From Sphingomonas hengshuiensis (lineage in GTDB: Bacteria > Pseudomonadota > Alphaproteobacteria > Sphingomonadales > Sphingomonadaceae), in contig QFNF01000009.1 in assembly GCA_003240755.1 (NCBI GenBank), positions 1 to 64,000 of the forward strand: a stretch of DNA of 64,000 nt, given 5' to 3'. Under the pieces are notes generated by a model. The model had not been told where the DNA came from. It saw only the letters and a list, made by a program, of their open reading frames with translations, and searched no databases. Within the stretch, counting starts at the first letter, position 1; each line of letters opens with the position of its first letter. This document shows positions 53,210 through 61,367 of this stretch, one piece after another. Both the position numbers and the translations under genes were made by a program.

Positions 53210-54511
53210 GTGCCTGTAAATTCATCCTGTTCCACCGAATGGCCACCGGGCGACCGTCCGGGATCGGACAGCCTGTCCGGAAATGGACAGTCGGGCGGGG
53301 CGTCAAGCGGCCTGTCGGTGCTGCTGATCGACGACAATGCCAGCATCGCCGAATCGATCGCGCTGGCGGTGCGACTGGCCGGGCACCGGATCGACGCCGC
53401 CACGGGTCCGGAGGAGGCGCTCTCCCGCCTTGCCGGCGCACGCTATGACGTGATCCTGCTCGACATGAACTATGCGCCGGGCCGCACCGACGGGGCGGAG
53501 GGGCTGGCGCTGCTGACACGCATCCTGTCCGACGATCCGGCGGCGGCGGTGGTGGTCATCACCGCGCATAGCGGCGTGCGCATCGCGGTGGCGGCGATGC
53601 GCGCGGGCGCACGCGACTTCATCATGAAACCATGGCGCAACGCCGACCTGCTGGCGCGCATCGCCTCGGCCGCCACGCCGCGCGCCCTCCCCGCCACCGT
53701 GTCCGCCGCCAGCTCTGCCCCGCTCGAACCGGCGCGGCTGCTGGGCGACAGCGCCGCGATCGGGCGGCTGCGCGCGCTGATCCGCCGGATCGGCCCGACC
53801 GGCGCCGGGGTGGTCGTCACCGGGCCGGGCGGGTCGGGGCGCGGCCTGACCGCCGCCGCGCTCCACGCCGCCTCGCCGCATGCCGCGCTGGCGCTGCCGG
53901 CGATCGACCTGCGCGACGACATGGCATGGGACGGGATCGACGCGCACGCGCCGGCGCTGCTGCTGCGCCATCCCGACCGGTTGGGCGAGGTCGCGCAGGG
54001 CCGCCTGCTCGCCCGGATCGGTCCCGGCACCCGCTGCATCGCCATCGCCGACAGCGCCGGCGCGATCGCCCCCGCCCTCGCCCGGCGCATCGCCACGGTC
54101 GAGATCGCGGTGCCGCCGCTGGCCGCGCGCGACGGCGACGCACTGCTGCTCGCGCGCCATTTCGCGCGACAAGCGGCGGCGCGCCACGCCCGTCCGGTCC
54201 CGGCCTTCACCATGGCGGCAGAGGCGCGCATCCTGTCCGGCCCCTGGGCCGACGAGGTGCGCGGCCTCGCGGTCGCGGTCGAACGCGCGGTGCTGCTCGG
54301 CGACGGCGACACGATCGATGCCGCGCTGCTCGCCCCCGTGTCCGTGGCGCCGGTCGCCGAACCGGCGGCCCGCTTCGACCTCGACGGCAATGAACGCGCG
54401 GTGATCGAGGCGGCGCTGCGCGAACACCACCACAATGTGTCGCATGCCGCCACCGCGCTGGGCCTCAGCCGGGGCGCGCTCTACCGCCGCATGGCGCGCC
54501 ATGGGCTGTAG
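53210..54511 (+). CDS. NtrC-like response regulator with degenerate AAA+ domain
   Basis: A 433-residue protein. The receiver domain (residues 36-155) has VLLIDDN, the phospho-accepting Asp in VILLDMNYAPG, and FIMKPW. The middle region (175-370) is a decayed sigma-54 AAA+ domain. Its P-loop is GPGGSGRGLTA, where the essential Lys is Arg-Gly, and no GAFTGA loop is found. The C terminus is an intact Fis-type helix-turn-helix (NVSHAATALGLSRGALYRRM). It may thus bind DNA without activating sigma-54 polymerase. The start is a GTG at 53210, since no ATG occurs before the receiver domain. It is divergent from the exporter operon and followed by the kinase gene. Confidence 0.85.
   Translation: MPVNSSCSTEWPPGDRPGSDSLSGNGQSGGASSGLSVLLIDDNASIAESIALAVRLAGHRIDAATGPEEALSRLAGARYDVILLDMNYAPGRTDGAEGLALLTRILSDDPAAAVVVITAHSGVRIAVAAMRAGARDFIMKPWRNADLLARIASAATPRALPATVSAASSAPLEPARLLGDSAAIGRLRALIRRIGPTGAGVVVTGPGGSGRGLTAAALHAASPHAALALPAIDLRDDMAWDGIDAHAPALLLRHPDRLGEVAQGRLLARIGPGTRCIAIADSAGAIAPALARRIATVEIAVPPLAARDGDALLLARHFARQAAARHARPVPAFTMAAEARILSGPWADEVRGLAVAVERAVLLGDGDTIDAALLAPVSVAPVAEPAARFDLDGNERAVIEAALREHHHNVSHAATALGLSRGALYRRMARHGL
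53248..53290. promoter_or_regulatory. Cluster of GGACAG/TGTCC half-sites
   Basis: The stretch has GACCGTCC, then the inverted repeat GGACA-GCC-TGTCC, then another GGACAG about ten bases on. It lies inside the first 30 low-complexity codons of the regulator gene and about 80-120 bases from the divergent adaptor start. This is a plausible place for an autoregulatory operator if the true start is further downstream. Confidence 0.35.
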
Positions 54512-54546
54512 GATGGGCGGGCGCGTCGCTCCCGCCACCGGCGTCG

Positions 54547-54564
54547 CCCCGGCCTCCGCCGGGG
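54547..54564. repeat. REP-type palindrome between regulator and kinase genes
   Basis: CCCCGGC (54547-54553) and GCCGGGG (54558-54564) pair around loop CTCC and are followed by TAC. It sits in the 81-base gap inside a two-component operon, where it may affect the relative mRNA stability of the two genes. Confidence 0.7.
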
Positions 54565-54592
54565 TACGGGCGCGCTGCGGGATGCAGCGCCC

Positions 54593-55714
54593 ATGCTGAC
54601 CCTGCGCCACCGCCGCGCGCTCGCCACCCTCGCCTCGGGCATCACCCTCACCGCCGGCGGCGCGGCGCTGGTCGCGGCGTGGCGGGCGGGCATGTGGGGA
54701 TCGCTGCTCGGCGCCGCCGGCATCGTCGTCTGGACGATCGCGCTGGGGTGCTGGATCGCGGCGCGACGCGTGCCGCCCCCCGCCCCGTCGCTCCCCACCC
54801 GGCGGGACTGGCCGATCGCCGCGCTGCTCGACCATGTGCCGGTCCCGCTGCTGCGCATCGAAGGCGGCGACGTCCACGCGATCAACCGTGCCGCCCGCGC
54901 GCTGTTCGTCGCCGACGACCGCATCCCCGCCCCGCCGGGCGCGCTCGCCGATCCGGCGGCGGCGCATCTGCGCCATGCCGGGCGGCGCTGGCGGATCGAT
55001 GCGGTTGCTTTGGGCGACGGCGTGCGCCTCGCTGCGCTGATCGACATCGCGGCCGAGGAACATGCCGCGCAGGAGCGCGCGCAGGACGAGATGATCGACA
55101 TTCTCGGCCATGAGCTGCTCAACGGCCTGTCGCCGATCGTGTCGCTGGCCGACAGCGCGCTACTGGCCGCCGCCCAAGGCGACGCGATGCTCGGCGACAT
55201 CCTCGCCACCCTCGCCCGCCGGGTCGAGGGGCTGGAGGGTTTTGCCCGCGCCTATCGCGAACTGGCCCGCCTGCCCGATCCGGTGGTGGTGCCGGTCGCC
55301 TTGGAGGAACTGGCCGACGATCTCGCCCGGCTGTTCAGGGGGCGCTTCGGCGGGCAGGTCGCGCTGTCGGTCGAGGCGCAGGGGGTGGCGACGATCGACC
55401 GCGGCCAGATGGTGCAGGCGCTGTGGGCGCTGCTGCAGAACGGCGCCGAGGCCGCGCTCGCCGCCCCCGCCCCGCCCCGCGTCGCGCTGTCGATCGCCGT
55501 CACCGACCGGCTGACGGTCACGGTCCGCGACACCGGCACCGGCATCGGCTCGGGCGACCGCGCCCGCGTATTCCGCCCCTTCCATACGACCAAGCCGACC
55601 GGCTCCGGCATCGGCCTGACCCTCGCCCGCCGCATCGCGCGCGGCCATGGCGGCGATTTGGTGCTGCTCGACGGTGGAGAGACGATGTTCCGGATCACCG
55701 TGCCGACGATCTGA
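54593..55714 (+). CDS. Sensor histidine kinase
   Basis: A 373-residue membrane kinase. Two helices near the N terminus (residues 10-32 and 36-58) have almost no periplasmic loop, so it likely senses within the membrane or cytoplasm. A small PAS-like domain (IAALLDHVPVPLLRIEGGDVHAI) precedes the phospho-accepting His in DILGHELLNGLSPI. The ATPase domain has the N box (ALWALLQNGAEAAL), G1 (TVRDTGTGIG), FRPFHTTKPTGSGIGLTLARRI with F and G2 boxes. The form resembles NtrY-type kinases. It pairs with the upstream regulator. Confidence 0.9.
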   Translation: MLTLRHRRALATLASGITLTAGGAALVAAWRAGMWGSLLGAAGIVVWTIALGCWIAARRVPPPAPSLPTRRDWPIAALLDHVPVPLLRIEGGDVHAINRAARALFVADDRIPAPPGALADPAAAHLRHAGRRWRIDAVALGDGVRLAALIDIAAEEHAAQERAQDEMIDILGHELLNGLSPIVSLADSALLAAAQGDAMLGDILATLARRVEGLEGFARAYRELARLPDPVVVPVALEELADDLARLFRGRFGGQVALSVEAQGVATIDRGQMVQALWALLQNGAEAALAAPAPPRVALSIAVTDRLTVTVRDTGTGIGSGDRARVFRPFHTTKPTGSGIGLTLARRIARGHGGDLVLLDGGETMFRITVPTI

Positions 55715-55879
55715 CATGTCGACATGTATGGTATCACGCCCGGCACTGGTCGCACGACAGGGGGTCCGGTCCGAACCATATGCCAAGCCCAGCGACCGTC
55801 CCGATTGGGATCGAAAACTGGGAATGTTCGAGATAGGGGAAAGCGGATTTACGTCGCTTACCTATCGAGCGCGCAGCCC

Positions 55880-56140
55880 CTAGACCGCCGTGCCTTTTGC
55901 GATAGATAGCCAGATTGTAAGCAGCACTCCCGCCACGATCACAGCAGCTAACGCGAAATAGCCGAAGATTGGGTGAACAGCATTGGCCCAACCCGATATG
56001 GCCCAACCAACAAGCAAGGTAAGCAAGATACAACCTATTAAAGCAAGCCAGCCCTTGATGCTCACGGGATAGGCGGAAACCTTTCCTGCATGACGCGAGT
56101 ACGCGAACCACGCATCGCGGTCAGGCTGATGGTCGCACAT
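55880..56140 (-). CDS. Small two-helix membrane protein of unknown function
   Basis: An 86-residue protein. A soluble, aromatic N terminus (MCDHQPDRDAWFAYSRHAGKVSAYPVSIKG) is followed by two membrane segments (WLALIGCILLTLLVGWAIS and IFGYFALAAVIVAGVLLTIWL). No family is recognised. The ATG at 56140 is preceded by GGAGG at good spacing, so 12 codons upstream in frame are left out. The base composition is less GC-rich than its surroundings. It converges on the kinase gene and has no obvious operon partner. Confidence 0.7.
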   Translation of the reverse strand: MCDHQPDRDAWFAYSRHAGKVSAYPVSIKGWLALIGCILLTLLVGWAISGWANAVHPIFGYFALAAVIVAGVLLTIWLSIAKGTAV

Positions 56141-56736
56141 GCTCACCCCTCCACCCTGATTGTTTGGTGGCAACAATCTACCTGCTGCACGGATAATCGC
56201 AATTAAGCAAAAGCGACATCACGCCCTTCCCAAATACGAACCTTGGCGGGACAGCCGGGGAGTATGCTCCGATCGCGTACGTCGCGGCTGACCGGCTTTC
56301 CCGAAAGCCGTTCCCGAATGGGTTTTCCCGAAATGATCCGCTGAGGATGGAGAAACGGGACGCTCCGCAAACGTCCGTTCGTGTGACGGAGCGCCTGTCC
56401 GGCTCCATCGGCGTCAAGCGGCGTCACCTGACCCATCGCGCGATCCATGCGCCCTGATCGATCCCGGCCCGGACGGAATGACACGGTAACGGCGGACCCT
56501 TGGCATAGGATTCCGGCCATCCGCTCATCGGACGCCGATGGCGTCGCAACCGCTGACCGGCCTCCGCGCGCGCCGGCCGGATCCACCGCCTGTCGCCATG
56601 TCGACAATCCGACCTGTCGAACATGGTATCGGCCGTGCGACCGCCGCCCTCCCCCTCGCATATCGTATGCCGCCGGCACGATATGTCGGCGGCTATCGTC
56701 GGGTGGGGGGACAGGTCGATCCCGCGACCCGTGACG
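56141..56736. other. Intergenic region with short hairpins and TGTCGACA-type motifs
   Basis: No gene is supported here. CGGCTTTC/GAAAGCCG at 56293-56310 pairs around a 2-base gap. Around 56590-56625 the bases CCATGTCGACAATCC and GACCTGTCGAACATG add to the TGTCGA motif cluster that surrounds the ParA module. Confidence 0.4.
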
Positions 56737-56877
56737 TCAGTGGCCGTACCGCTTGATCCCGCGCTGGCGCAGCCGACGACGCTTGCGACGGTGCAGCATG
56801 ACCCCCAGCGCCGGAACGACGAGCAGGAGGACAAGACCGATGATGGCGTAGGCAAGAAGTTCGCGGGAAGAATCCAT
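56737..56877 (-). CDS. Small single-helix membrane protein
   Basis: A 46-residue protein: a short polar start (MDSSRELL), one strong membrane helix (AYAIIGLVLLLVVPALGVML), then a basic tail (HRRKRRRLRQRG) that would stay in the cytoplasm. It follows the ParA/ribbon-helix-helix genes on the same strand. No clear ribosome site is seen. Similar small membrane proteins next to parA-like genes are recalled from sphingomonads, but this was not checked. The function is unknown. Confidence 0.5.
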   Translation of the reverse strand: MDSSRELLAYAIIGLVLLLVVPALGVMLHRRKRRRLRQRGIKRYGH

Positions 56878-56980
56878 GTCGGTTTTTTGCAATCTGCGTC
56901 CGGCTTGTCCATCCCGTATGGCAGCGTCCCGGGCCGGGAGCGGTCCCCTGTCGCCCCGCAGCACCGGTTCGCCGCACGAT

Positions 56981-57018
56981 CTGTCGACAGGTCGACAGGT
57001 CGGCCTGTCGACAGGTCA
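56981..57018. repeat. GTCGACAGG tandem/inverted repeats at the end of the RHH gene
   Basis: CTGTCGACAG (56981-56990) is followed by GTCGACAGG (56991-56999), TCGG, and CCTGTCGAC (57004-57012), giving a perfect 9-bp hairpin. The repeats end at the stop codon of the ribbon-helix-helix gene. They may be a terminator or a partition site. Confidence 0.7.
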
Positions 57019-57291
57019 ATCGCCGATCGGGCTCTCGCCATATTTGCGCAGCACGTCGTTGAACGCCTCGGCCATCAGCGCCTGCAGGCTGCGGTCCTGT
57101 CGCCGGGCGAGCATGTGCATCGCCAGCGACATGTCGGGCGTGAAGAAGCCGGCGATCTGCTTGCGGCCCTGCCGGCTCGCCGGACCCCTGGCCTCGACCG
57201 GATCGGCCGCCGCCACCGCCGGCCTGGCCGCGACGGGGGCGGGGGCGGGGGTGCGGTCGCGCAGGTTGGCGAAGGACGGCTTGCGGCTCAT
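57016..57291 (-). CDS. Ribbon-helix-helix partner of ParA (ParG-like)
   Basis: A 91-residue protein. A flexible Ala/Pro-rich N-terminal arm (residues 10-40) is followed by a ribbon-helix-helix-like domain (RKQIAGFFTPDMSLAMHMLARRQDRSLQALMAEAFNDVLRKYGE). ParG-type centromere-binding proteins have this layout, in which the arm stimulates the ParA ATPase. Its ATG overlaps the ParA stop (ATGA). The DNA motif cluster around the pair could be its binding sites. Whether it acts in partition or as a simple repressor is unknown. Confidence 0.75.
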   Translation of the reverse strand: MSRKPSFANLRDRTPAPAPVAARPAVAAADPVEARGPASRQGRKQIAGFFTPDMSLAMHMLARRQDRSLQALMAEAFNDVLRKYGESPIGD

Positions 57292-57941
57292 GGCGTGACT
57301 TTCCGGAAACGGGGGGCCGGCATGTCGAGCTGTCGACATGTCCACTTGTAGAGTTCGCGAACCTCCTCGGCGGCCTTGCCGCCGGGTTCGCTTTCCATGA
57401 CGGTGCGCCCCTCGGCACTGGCATGGCGATAGGCGGCACGATCGGGCAGCAGCACGGGGCAGGGCGGCGTGCCGAAGCTGTCGACCAGCTCGCCCGCTTC
57501 CTGATAGATGCGCGGCGCGTTGGGCGGCCCGGCGGTGAACACGACGAATGCCGGGCGGCGCAGCAACTGCACCAGCTTGGCGCTCGTCTGGATCGCCGAC
57601 AGGTCGAAGGCGCTGGGCCGGCACGGGATCAGCACCAGGTCGGCCGCCTCGACGGCGGCGCGCGCCGCGCTGTCGGCGTGCGGCGGGGTGTCGATCACGA
57701 TCACCTCCGCGCCCTGCTCCCTGGCCGCCGCGATCTTGGCGGCGAGGCGGGGCGGGGGGCTGTCGATCACCTCGGGCGGCGCATCGCCGCGCCATGCCGC
57801 CCATTGGCTGGCGGTCGCCTGCGGATCGGTATCGACGACCAGCGCGACCCGGCCCGACGCCTGTGCCGCGGCGGCGAGGTGCAGCGCGAGCGTCGTCTTT
57901 CCCGCGCCGCCCTTTTGCGAAATGATGGCGATTGTCGGCAT
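57288..57941 (-). CDS. parA: ParA-family partition ATPase
   Basis: A 217-residue ATPase with the deviant Walker A IISQKGGAGKTTLALHLA near residue 6, Walker A' VDTDPQATASQW, and Walker B VIVIDTPPHADS. It lacks the N-terminal DNA-binding domain of type Ia ParA and so matches the short type Ib (ParF/ParA2) group, which partners with ribbon-helix-helix proteins. The ATG at 57941 (MPTIAII) is preferred over one 8 codons upstream. TGTCGACATG-type motifs lie just upstream (57956-57988). It could be a chromosomal orphan or mark an integrated plasmid. Confidence 0.87.
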   Translation of the reverse strand: MPTIAIISQKGGAGKTTLALHLAAAAQASGRVALVVDTDPQATASQWAAWRGDAPPEVIDSPPPRLAAKIAAAREQGAEVIVIDTPPHADSAARAAVEAADLVLIPCRPSAFDLSAIQTSAKLVQLLRRPAFVVFTAGPPNAPRIYQEAGELVDSFGTPPCPVLLPDRAAYRHASAEGRTVMESEPGGKAAEEVRELYKWTCRQLDMPAPRFRKVTP

Positions 57942-57955
57942 GTCGGCGCTTCTAC

Positions 57956-57988
57956 GTGTCGACATGCCGACAGGTCAAGCTGTCGAGG
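57956..57988. promoter_or_regulatory. TGTCGACA-type motif cluster upstream of parA
   Basis: GTGTCGACATG, CCGACAGG and CTGTCGAGG follow each other within 33 bases directly upstream of the parA start. They could be operator or centromere sites for the ribbon-helix-helix protein. Confidence 0.4.
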
Positions 57989-58065
57989 CCGCCATCGCCG
58001 TCCCGATCGCCCTGGGCGGCGGACGGGTCGCCGCCCAGGCAGAACGCCGAAACCCGCGCAATTCA

Positions 58066-58097
58066 GCGTTTGACAACGCCGGACCTTATTTAATATT
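58066..58097 (+). promoter_or_regulatory. Promoter with overlapping palindromic operator
   Basis: TTGACA (58070-58075) is a perfect -35 box, with TAATAT at 58091-58096 (15-base spacing) or AATATT one base on as a -10. The palindrome GCGTT-TGAC-AACGC (58066-58079) overlaps the -35 box and could bind a LacI/GntR-type repressor. It lies about 60 bases before the TonB receptor start. Confidence 0.55.
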
Positions 58098-58157
58098 GAT
58101 TTTCCTAAATAGCAGCGGGGACATCATGTCTGCCCCCGCGACATGGGGGAGGTTTCT

Positions 58158-61100
58158 ATGCGTTACGGTTCGCCGTCGATCGTCCGTTCGATGCTGCTGG
58201 GTGCGGTTTCCATGGCGGGGCTTGCCGCGCCGGCACTGGCGCAGACCGCAACCGGCAACGCCGCCGCCGCCCCCGCGACCCCCGCCGACGGGGTTGCCGC
58301 CCCCGAACAGGTCGATGGCACCGGCGTCGAGATCGTCGTCACCGGCATCCGCGCGTCGCAGGCGCGTTCGGTCGAGATCAAGCGCAACGCCGCCAGCGTG
58401 GTCGAGGCGATCAGCGCGCAGGACATCGGCAAGCTGCCCGACGTCACCATTTCCGATTCGCTGCAACGCATCCCCGGCGTCCAGATCCGCCGCGAGGCGG
58501 GCGAGGGCGGCGCGGTCAACATCCGCGGCCTGCCGCAGGTCACGACGCTGATGAACGGCGAACAGTTCCTCGGCGCCAATTCGGTGACGACGGTACAGCC
58601 GAACTTCACCGACATTCCCTCGCAGCTCTTTTCGGGCGCGACGGTGTTCAAGTCGCCGACCGCATCGCTGCAACAGGCCGGCCTGTCGGGCACGGTCGAC
58701 CTGCTGACCCGCCGGCCGATGGACCTGAAGCAGGGACTGACCCTGTCCGCCGCCGCCGAGGGGCAATATGGCGACCGGACCGAGAAGTGGAGCCCGTCGG
58801 CCAACGGCCTGATCGCCTATCATGGCGACCGGTTCGGCGTGCTGGTATCGGCGGCGTACAGCGACCTGACGCTCGCCAACAGCTTTCGCGGGCTTCAGGA
58901 TTACGGCGTCGCGCTGAACAACGAAGGCGGCAGCGCGACCAACCAGGGCGCGTTCGCCACCGGCAACAACGGCGTCAGCCGGGGCCGCCCGGTGCGCAAT
59001 GCCGCCGGTGCGATCATCGGGTACGACGTGAACGGCGATGGCGACGCCAACGACGCCTTCATCACGCCGCAGTCGCATACCGCGTGGAACCGCATCACCA
59101 ACCGCGAACGCTTCGGCGCCAACGCCTCGCTGCAGTTCGAGATCAACGACGCGCTGAAACTGACCGCCGACGGCTTCTACACCCGCCAGACGCAATATGA
59201 CCGCACCGCCGGGTTCCAGTTCCAGAATGTCGACTGGCTGTCGTCGCCGTTCCTGCCGACCAGGTCGCGCGACACCGGCGCGGTCGTGAACGGCTACAAC
59301 GTCAACACGGTGCAGGAATATACCTACAGCCTGCCCAGCTTCGACAGCTATTCGGAAACCTTCCGCACCGTCAGCGAATCGCAGAACTACAATCTCCAGC
59401 TCGACTGGCAGCCCAGCGACCGGTTCAAGGGCACGATCCGCGGCATCTACGGCAAGGCATCGCGCAAGCGCGACCAGGCCTATACCCAGTTCAGCCTGAC
59501 CAACGGCACGCAATGGGCCTATAACGGCGTCGGCAACTATCCGGCATCGATCGGCGGCGACCGCCAGTTCAATCCGACCGGCTACCAGATCTACAGCCAG
59601 ACCGCGACCGTCGACTATTCGAGCGGCGCGCCCGTGTTCGGCTTCTCGCCCGCCTTCCTCGCACAGGCGTCCGATCCGTCGCGCTACGGGCTCAAGACGA
59701 TTTCCTCGGAGGGCAACCAGTATCAGGACGGCGACCTGTGGGCGGTGCGCGCCGATGGCGAATATACCGCCGACAATGGCGTGAAGCTGGCGTTCGGCGG
59801 CCGCTATGGCGAACGCAGCGTCGACCAGTTCACCTTCGACCGTGTCTCGCCCTTCTATGCCGGCAACCGCGACAATCCCGCCAACCCGGCGGGCGGCTGC
59901 CTAGTCAAGTGGAAGGCGTTCGACGTCAACCTGAACGACGGCAAGTGCGCGGTGCTCGATGCGCAGGGCAATGCCTATACCGCGGGCTATACCCGCCAGG
60001 CCAACGACCCGGTCTTTGCCGGCCTCATCAAGCAATATGCGCTGCCCGCCGGCGGTGCGCCGGCGCTCTACGCGCTCGACCCGCGCGCGATGGACGACAG
60101 CGAGGCGTGGCAGAACAAATTCTACCCCGGCAGCCAGAATCTGGTGAACCCGGCCGACAGCTTCACCGTCAACGTCCGCCAGATCTCGGGCTATGGCCAG
60201 GTGTCGGGCGAGGGCGAGCTGTTCGGGCTGCCGTTCCGCGCCAATGGCGGGTTGCAGGTGGTCAATACCCGCCTGAACGTGCGCCAGAACATCGTCGGCG
60301 CGCCGCAGCCCTACGGCGTGTCGGGGGTCGATGCCGGCGATGTCGTGACGAAGCGGGAGTTCACCGACTTCCTGCCCGCGTTCAACATCGCGTTCGACGT
60401 GACCGACAAGCTGCGCGCGCGCGCCGCCTTTTCCAAGACGATGACGGTCCTCGACTTCCTGCAATGGGGCGGCGGCCTGAACGTCAACTATGCGATCAAC
60501 ACCCAGGTCAACCCGGCCCGGTTCGAGGCGCGGACCGCCGATTCGCGCGGCAACCCGAACCTGAACCCGTGGCGCGCGACCAATGCCGAGGCGAGCCTGG
60601 AATATTATACCGGCCGCTCCAGCCTGGTGGCACTCGGCGCCTTCTACATCTCGGTCGACAGCTTCATCACGACCACGACCGAGATCCGCAACGACATCCC
60701 CGACAATGACGGCGTGATCCGCCGCCCGGTCGTCACCAACACGCTAGCGCAGGGCGAAGGCGGCACGCTCAAGGGGATCGAGGCGTCGGCACGCCAGTCG
60801 CTCGCCGATTACGGCGTGAACGGCTTCCTCGGCGGGTTCGGCGTCGATGCCAACTACACGCTGTCGCTGGGCGATGCGGGGCAGATCGATCTGGCGGGCA
60901 ACAGGATGCCGTTCCAGGACAATTCGAAGCATCAGGTCAACGCGGCGCTGTGGTTCGAGAAATACGGGCTGCAGACGCGCGTCGCCTATAATTTCCGCTC
61001 GAAACGGCTCGCCTCGTCCAACTATGGCGGCATCCAGGGCCTCGCCCAGTATCAGGAACCGACCCATTATCTCGATGCGTCGATCAGCTACGACGTGACG

Positions 61101-61238
61101 CCGCAGTTCAGCATCTATGGCCAGGCATCGAACCTGACCGGGGAAACCGAACGCTATTACCTGACGTGGCAGGACCAGGTGTTCAACGAGAACATCTACG
61201 AACGCCGCTTCATCGCCGGGGTCCGCGCGAAGTTCTGA
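58158..61238 (+). CDS. TonB-dependent receptor of a carbohydrate-use cluster
   Basis: A 1026-residue receptor. It has a signal peptide ending MAGLAAPALAQ, then VEIVVTGIRASQARSVEIKRNA and SVVEAISAQDIGKLPDVTISDSLQRIPGVQI. These are the hallmarks of the TonB receptors for sugars and oligosaccharides in Caulobacter and sphingomonads. The barrel ends VRAKF, with terminal Phe. GGGAGG sets the start at 58158. It is followed by a halogenase-like gene and a LamG-GH2 gene on the same strand, as in carbohydrate-use loci. The specific glycan cannot be read from the sequence. Confidence 0.92.
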   Translation: MRYGSPSIVRSMLLGAVSMAGLAAPALAQTATGNAAAAPATPADGVAAPEQVDGTGVEIVVTGIRASQARSVEIKRNAASVVEAISAQDIGKLPDVTISDSLQRIPGVQIRREAGEGGAVNIRGLPQVTTLMNGEQFLGANSVTTVQPNFTDIPSQLFSGATVFKSPTASLQQAGLSGTVDLLTRRPMDLKQGLTLSAAAEGQYGDRTEKWSPSANGLIAYHGDRFGVLVSAAYSDLTLANSFRGLQDYGVALNNEGGSATNQGAFATGNNGVSRGRPVRNAAGAIIGYDVNGDGDANDAFITPQSHTAWNRITNRERFGANASLQFEINDALKLTADGFYTRQTQYDRTAGFQFQNVDWLSSPFLPTRSRDTGAVVNGYNVNTVQEYTYSLPSFDSYSETFRTVSESQNYNLQLDWQPSDRFKGTIRGIYGKASRKRDQAYTQFSLTNGTQWAYNGVGNYPASIGGDRQFNPTGYQIYSQTATVDYSSGAPVFGFSPAFLAQASDPSRYGLKTISSEGNQYQDGDLWAVRADGEYTADNGVKLAFGGRYGERSVDQFTFDRVSPFYAGNRDNPANPAGGCLVKWKAFDVNLNDGKCAVLDAQGNAYTAGYTRQANDPVFAGLIKQYALPAGGAPALYALDPRAMDDSEAWQNKFYPGSQNLVNPADSFTVNVRQISGYGQVSGEGELFGLPFRANGGLQVVNTRLNVRQNIVGAPQPYGVSGVDAGDVVTKREFTDFLPAFNIAFDVTDKLRARAAFSKTMTVLDFLQWGGGLNVNYAINTQVNPARFEARTADSRGNPNLNPWRATNAEASLEYYTGRSSLVALGAFYISVDSFITTTTEIRNDIPDNDGVIRRPVVTNTLAQGEGGTLKGIEASARQSLADYGVNGFLGGFGVDANYTLSLGDAGQIDLAGNRMPFQDNSKHQVNAALWFEKYGLQTRVAYNFRSKRLASSNYGGIQGLAQYQEPTHYLDASISYDVTPQFSIYGQASNLTGETERYYLTWQDQVFNENIYERRFIAGVRAKF

Positions 61239-61307
61239 TCGGGGTGGCGACGTGTCGAGGTGTCGACATGTCGCCATGTTCCGCCGGGCGGCGACCCGTG
61301 TCGCACT

Positions 61308-61321
61308 CCGGCCCGCGCCGG
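61308..61321. repeat. Partial REP-type palindrome
   Basis: CCGGC (61308-61312) and GCCGG (61317-61321) pair around loop CCGC and run into GGTAC. It lies between the receptor and halogenase-like genes, just before three copies of CGGGCGATA (61331-61354). Confidence 0.5.
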
Positions 61322-61367
61322 GGTACGACACGGGCGATACGGGCGATACGGGCGAACAGGGGAAACC

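Noticed and set aside
53303..55111. 602-residue minus-strand frame opposite the regulator and kinase
   Set aside because: It spans two well-supported genes and the gap between them and has repetitive Arg/Gly composition.
57016..57941. Plasmid replication/partition region
   Set aside because: No rep gene, iterons or origin were seen, and the surroundings look chromosomal. A plasmid or chromid cannot be fully excluded.
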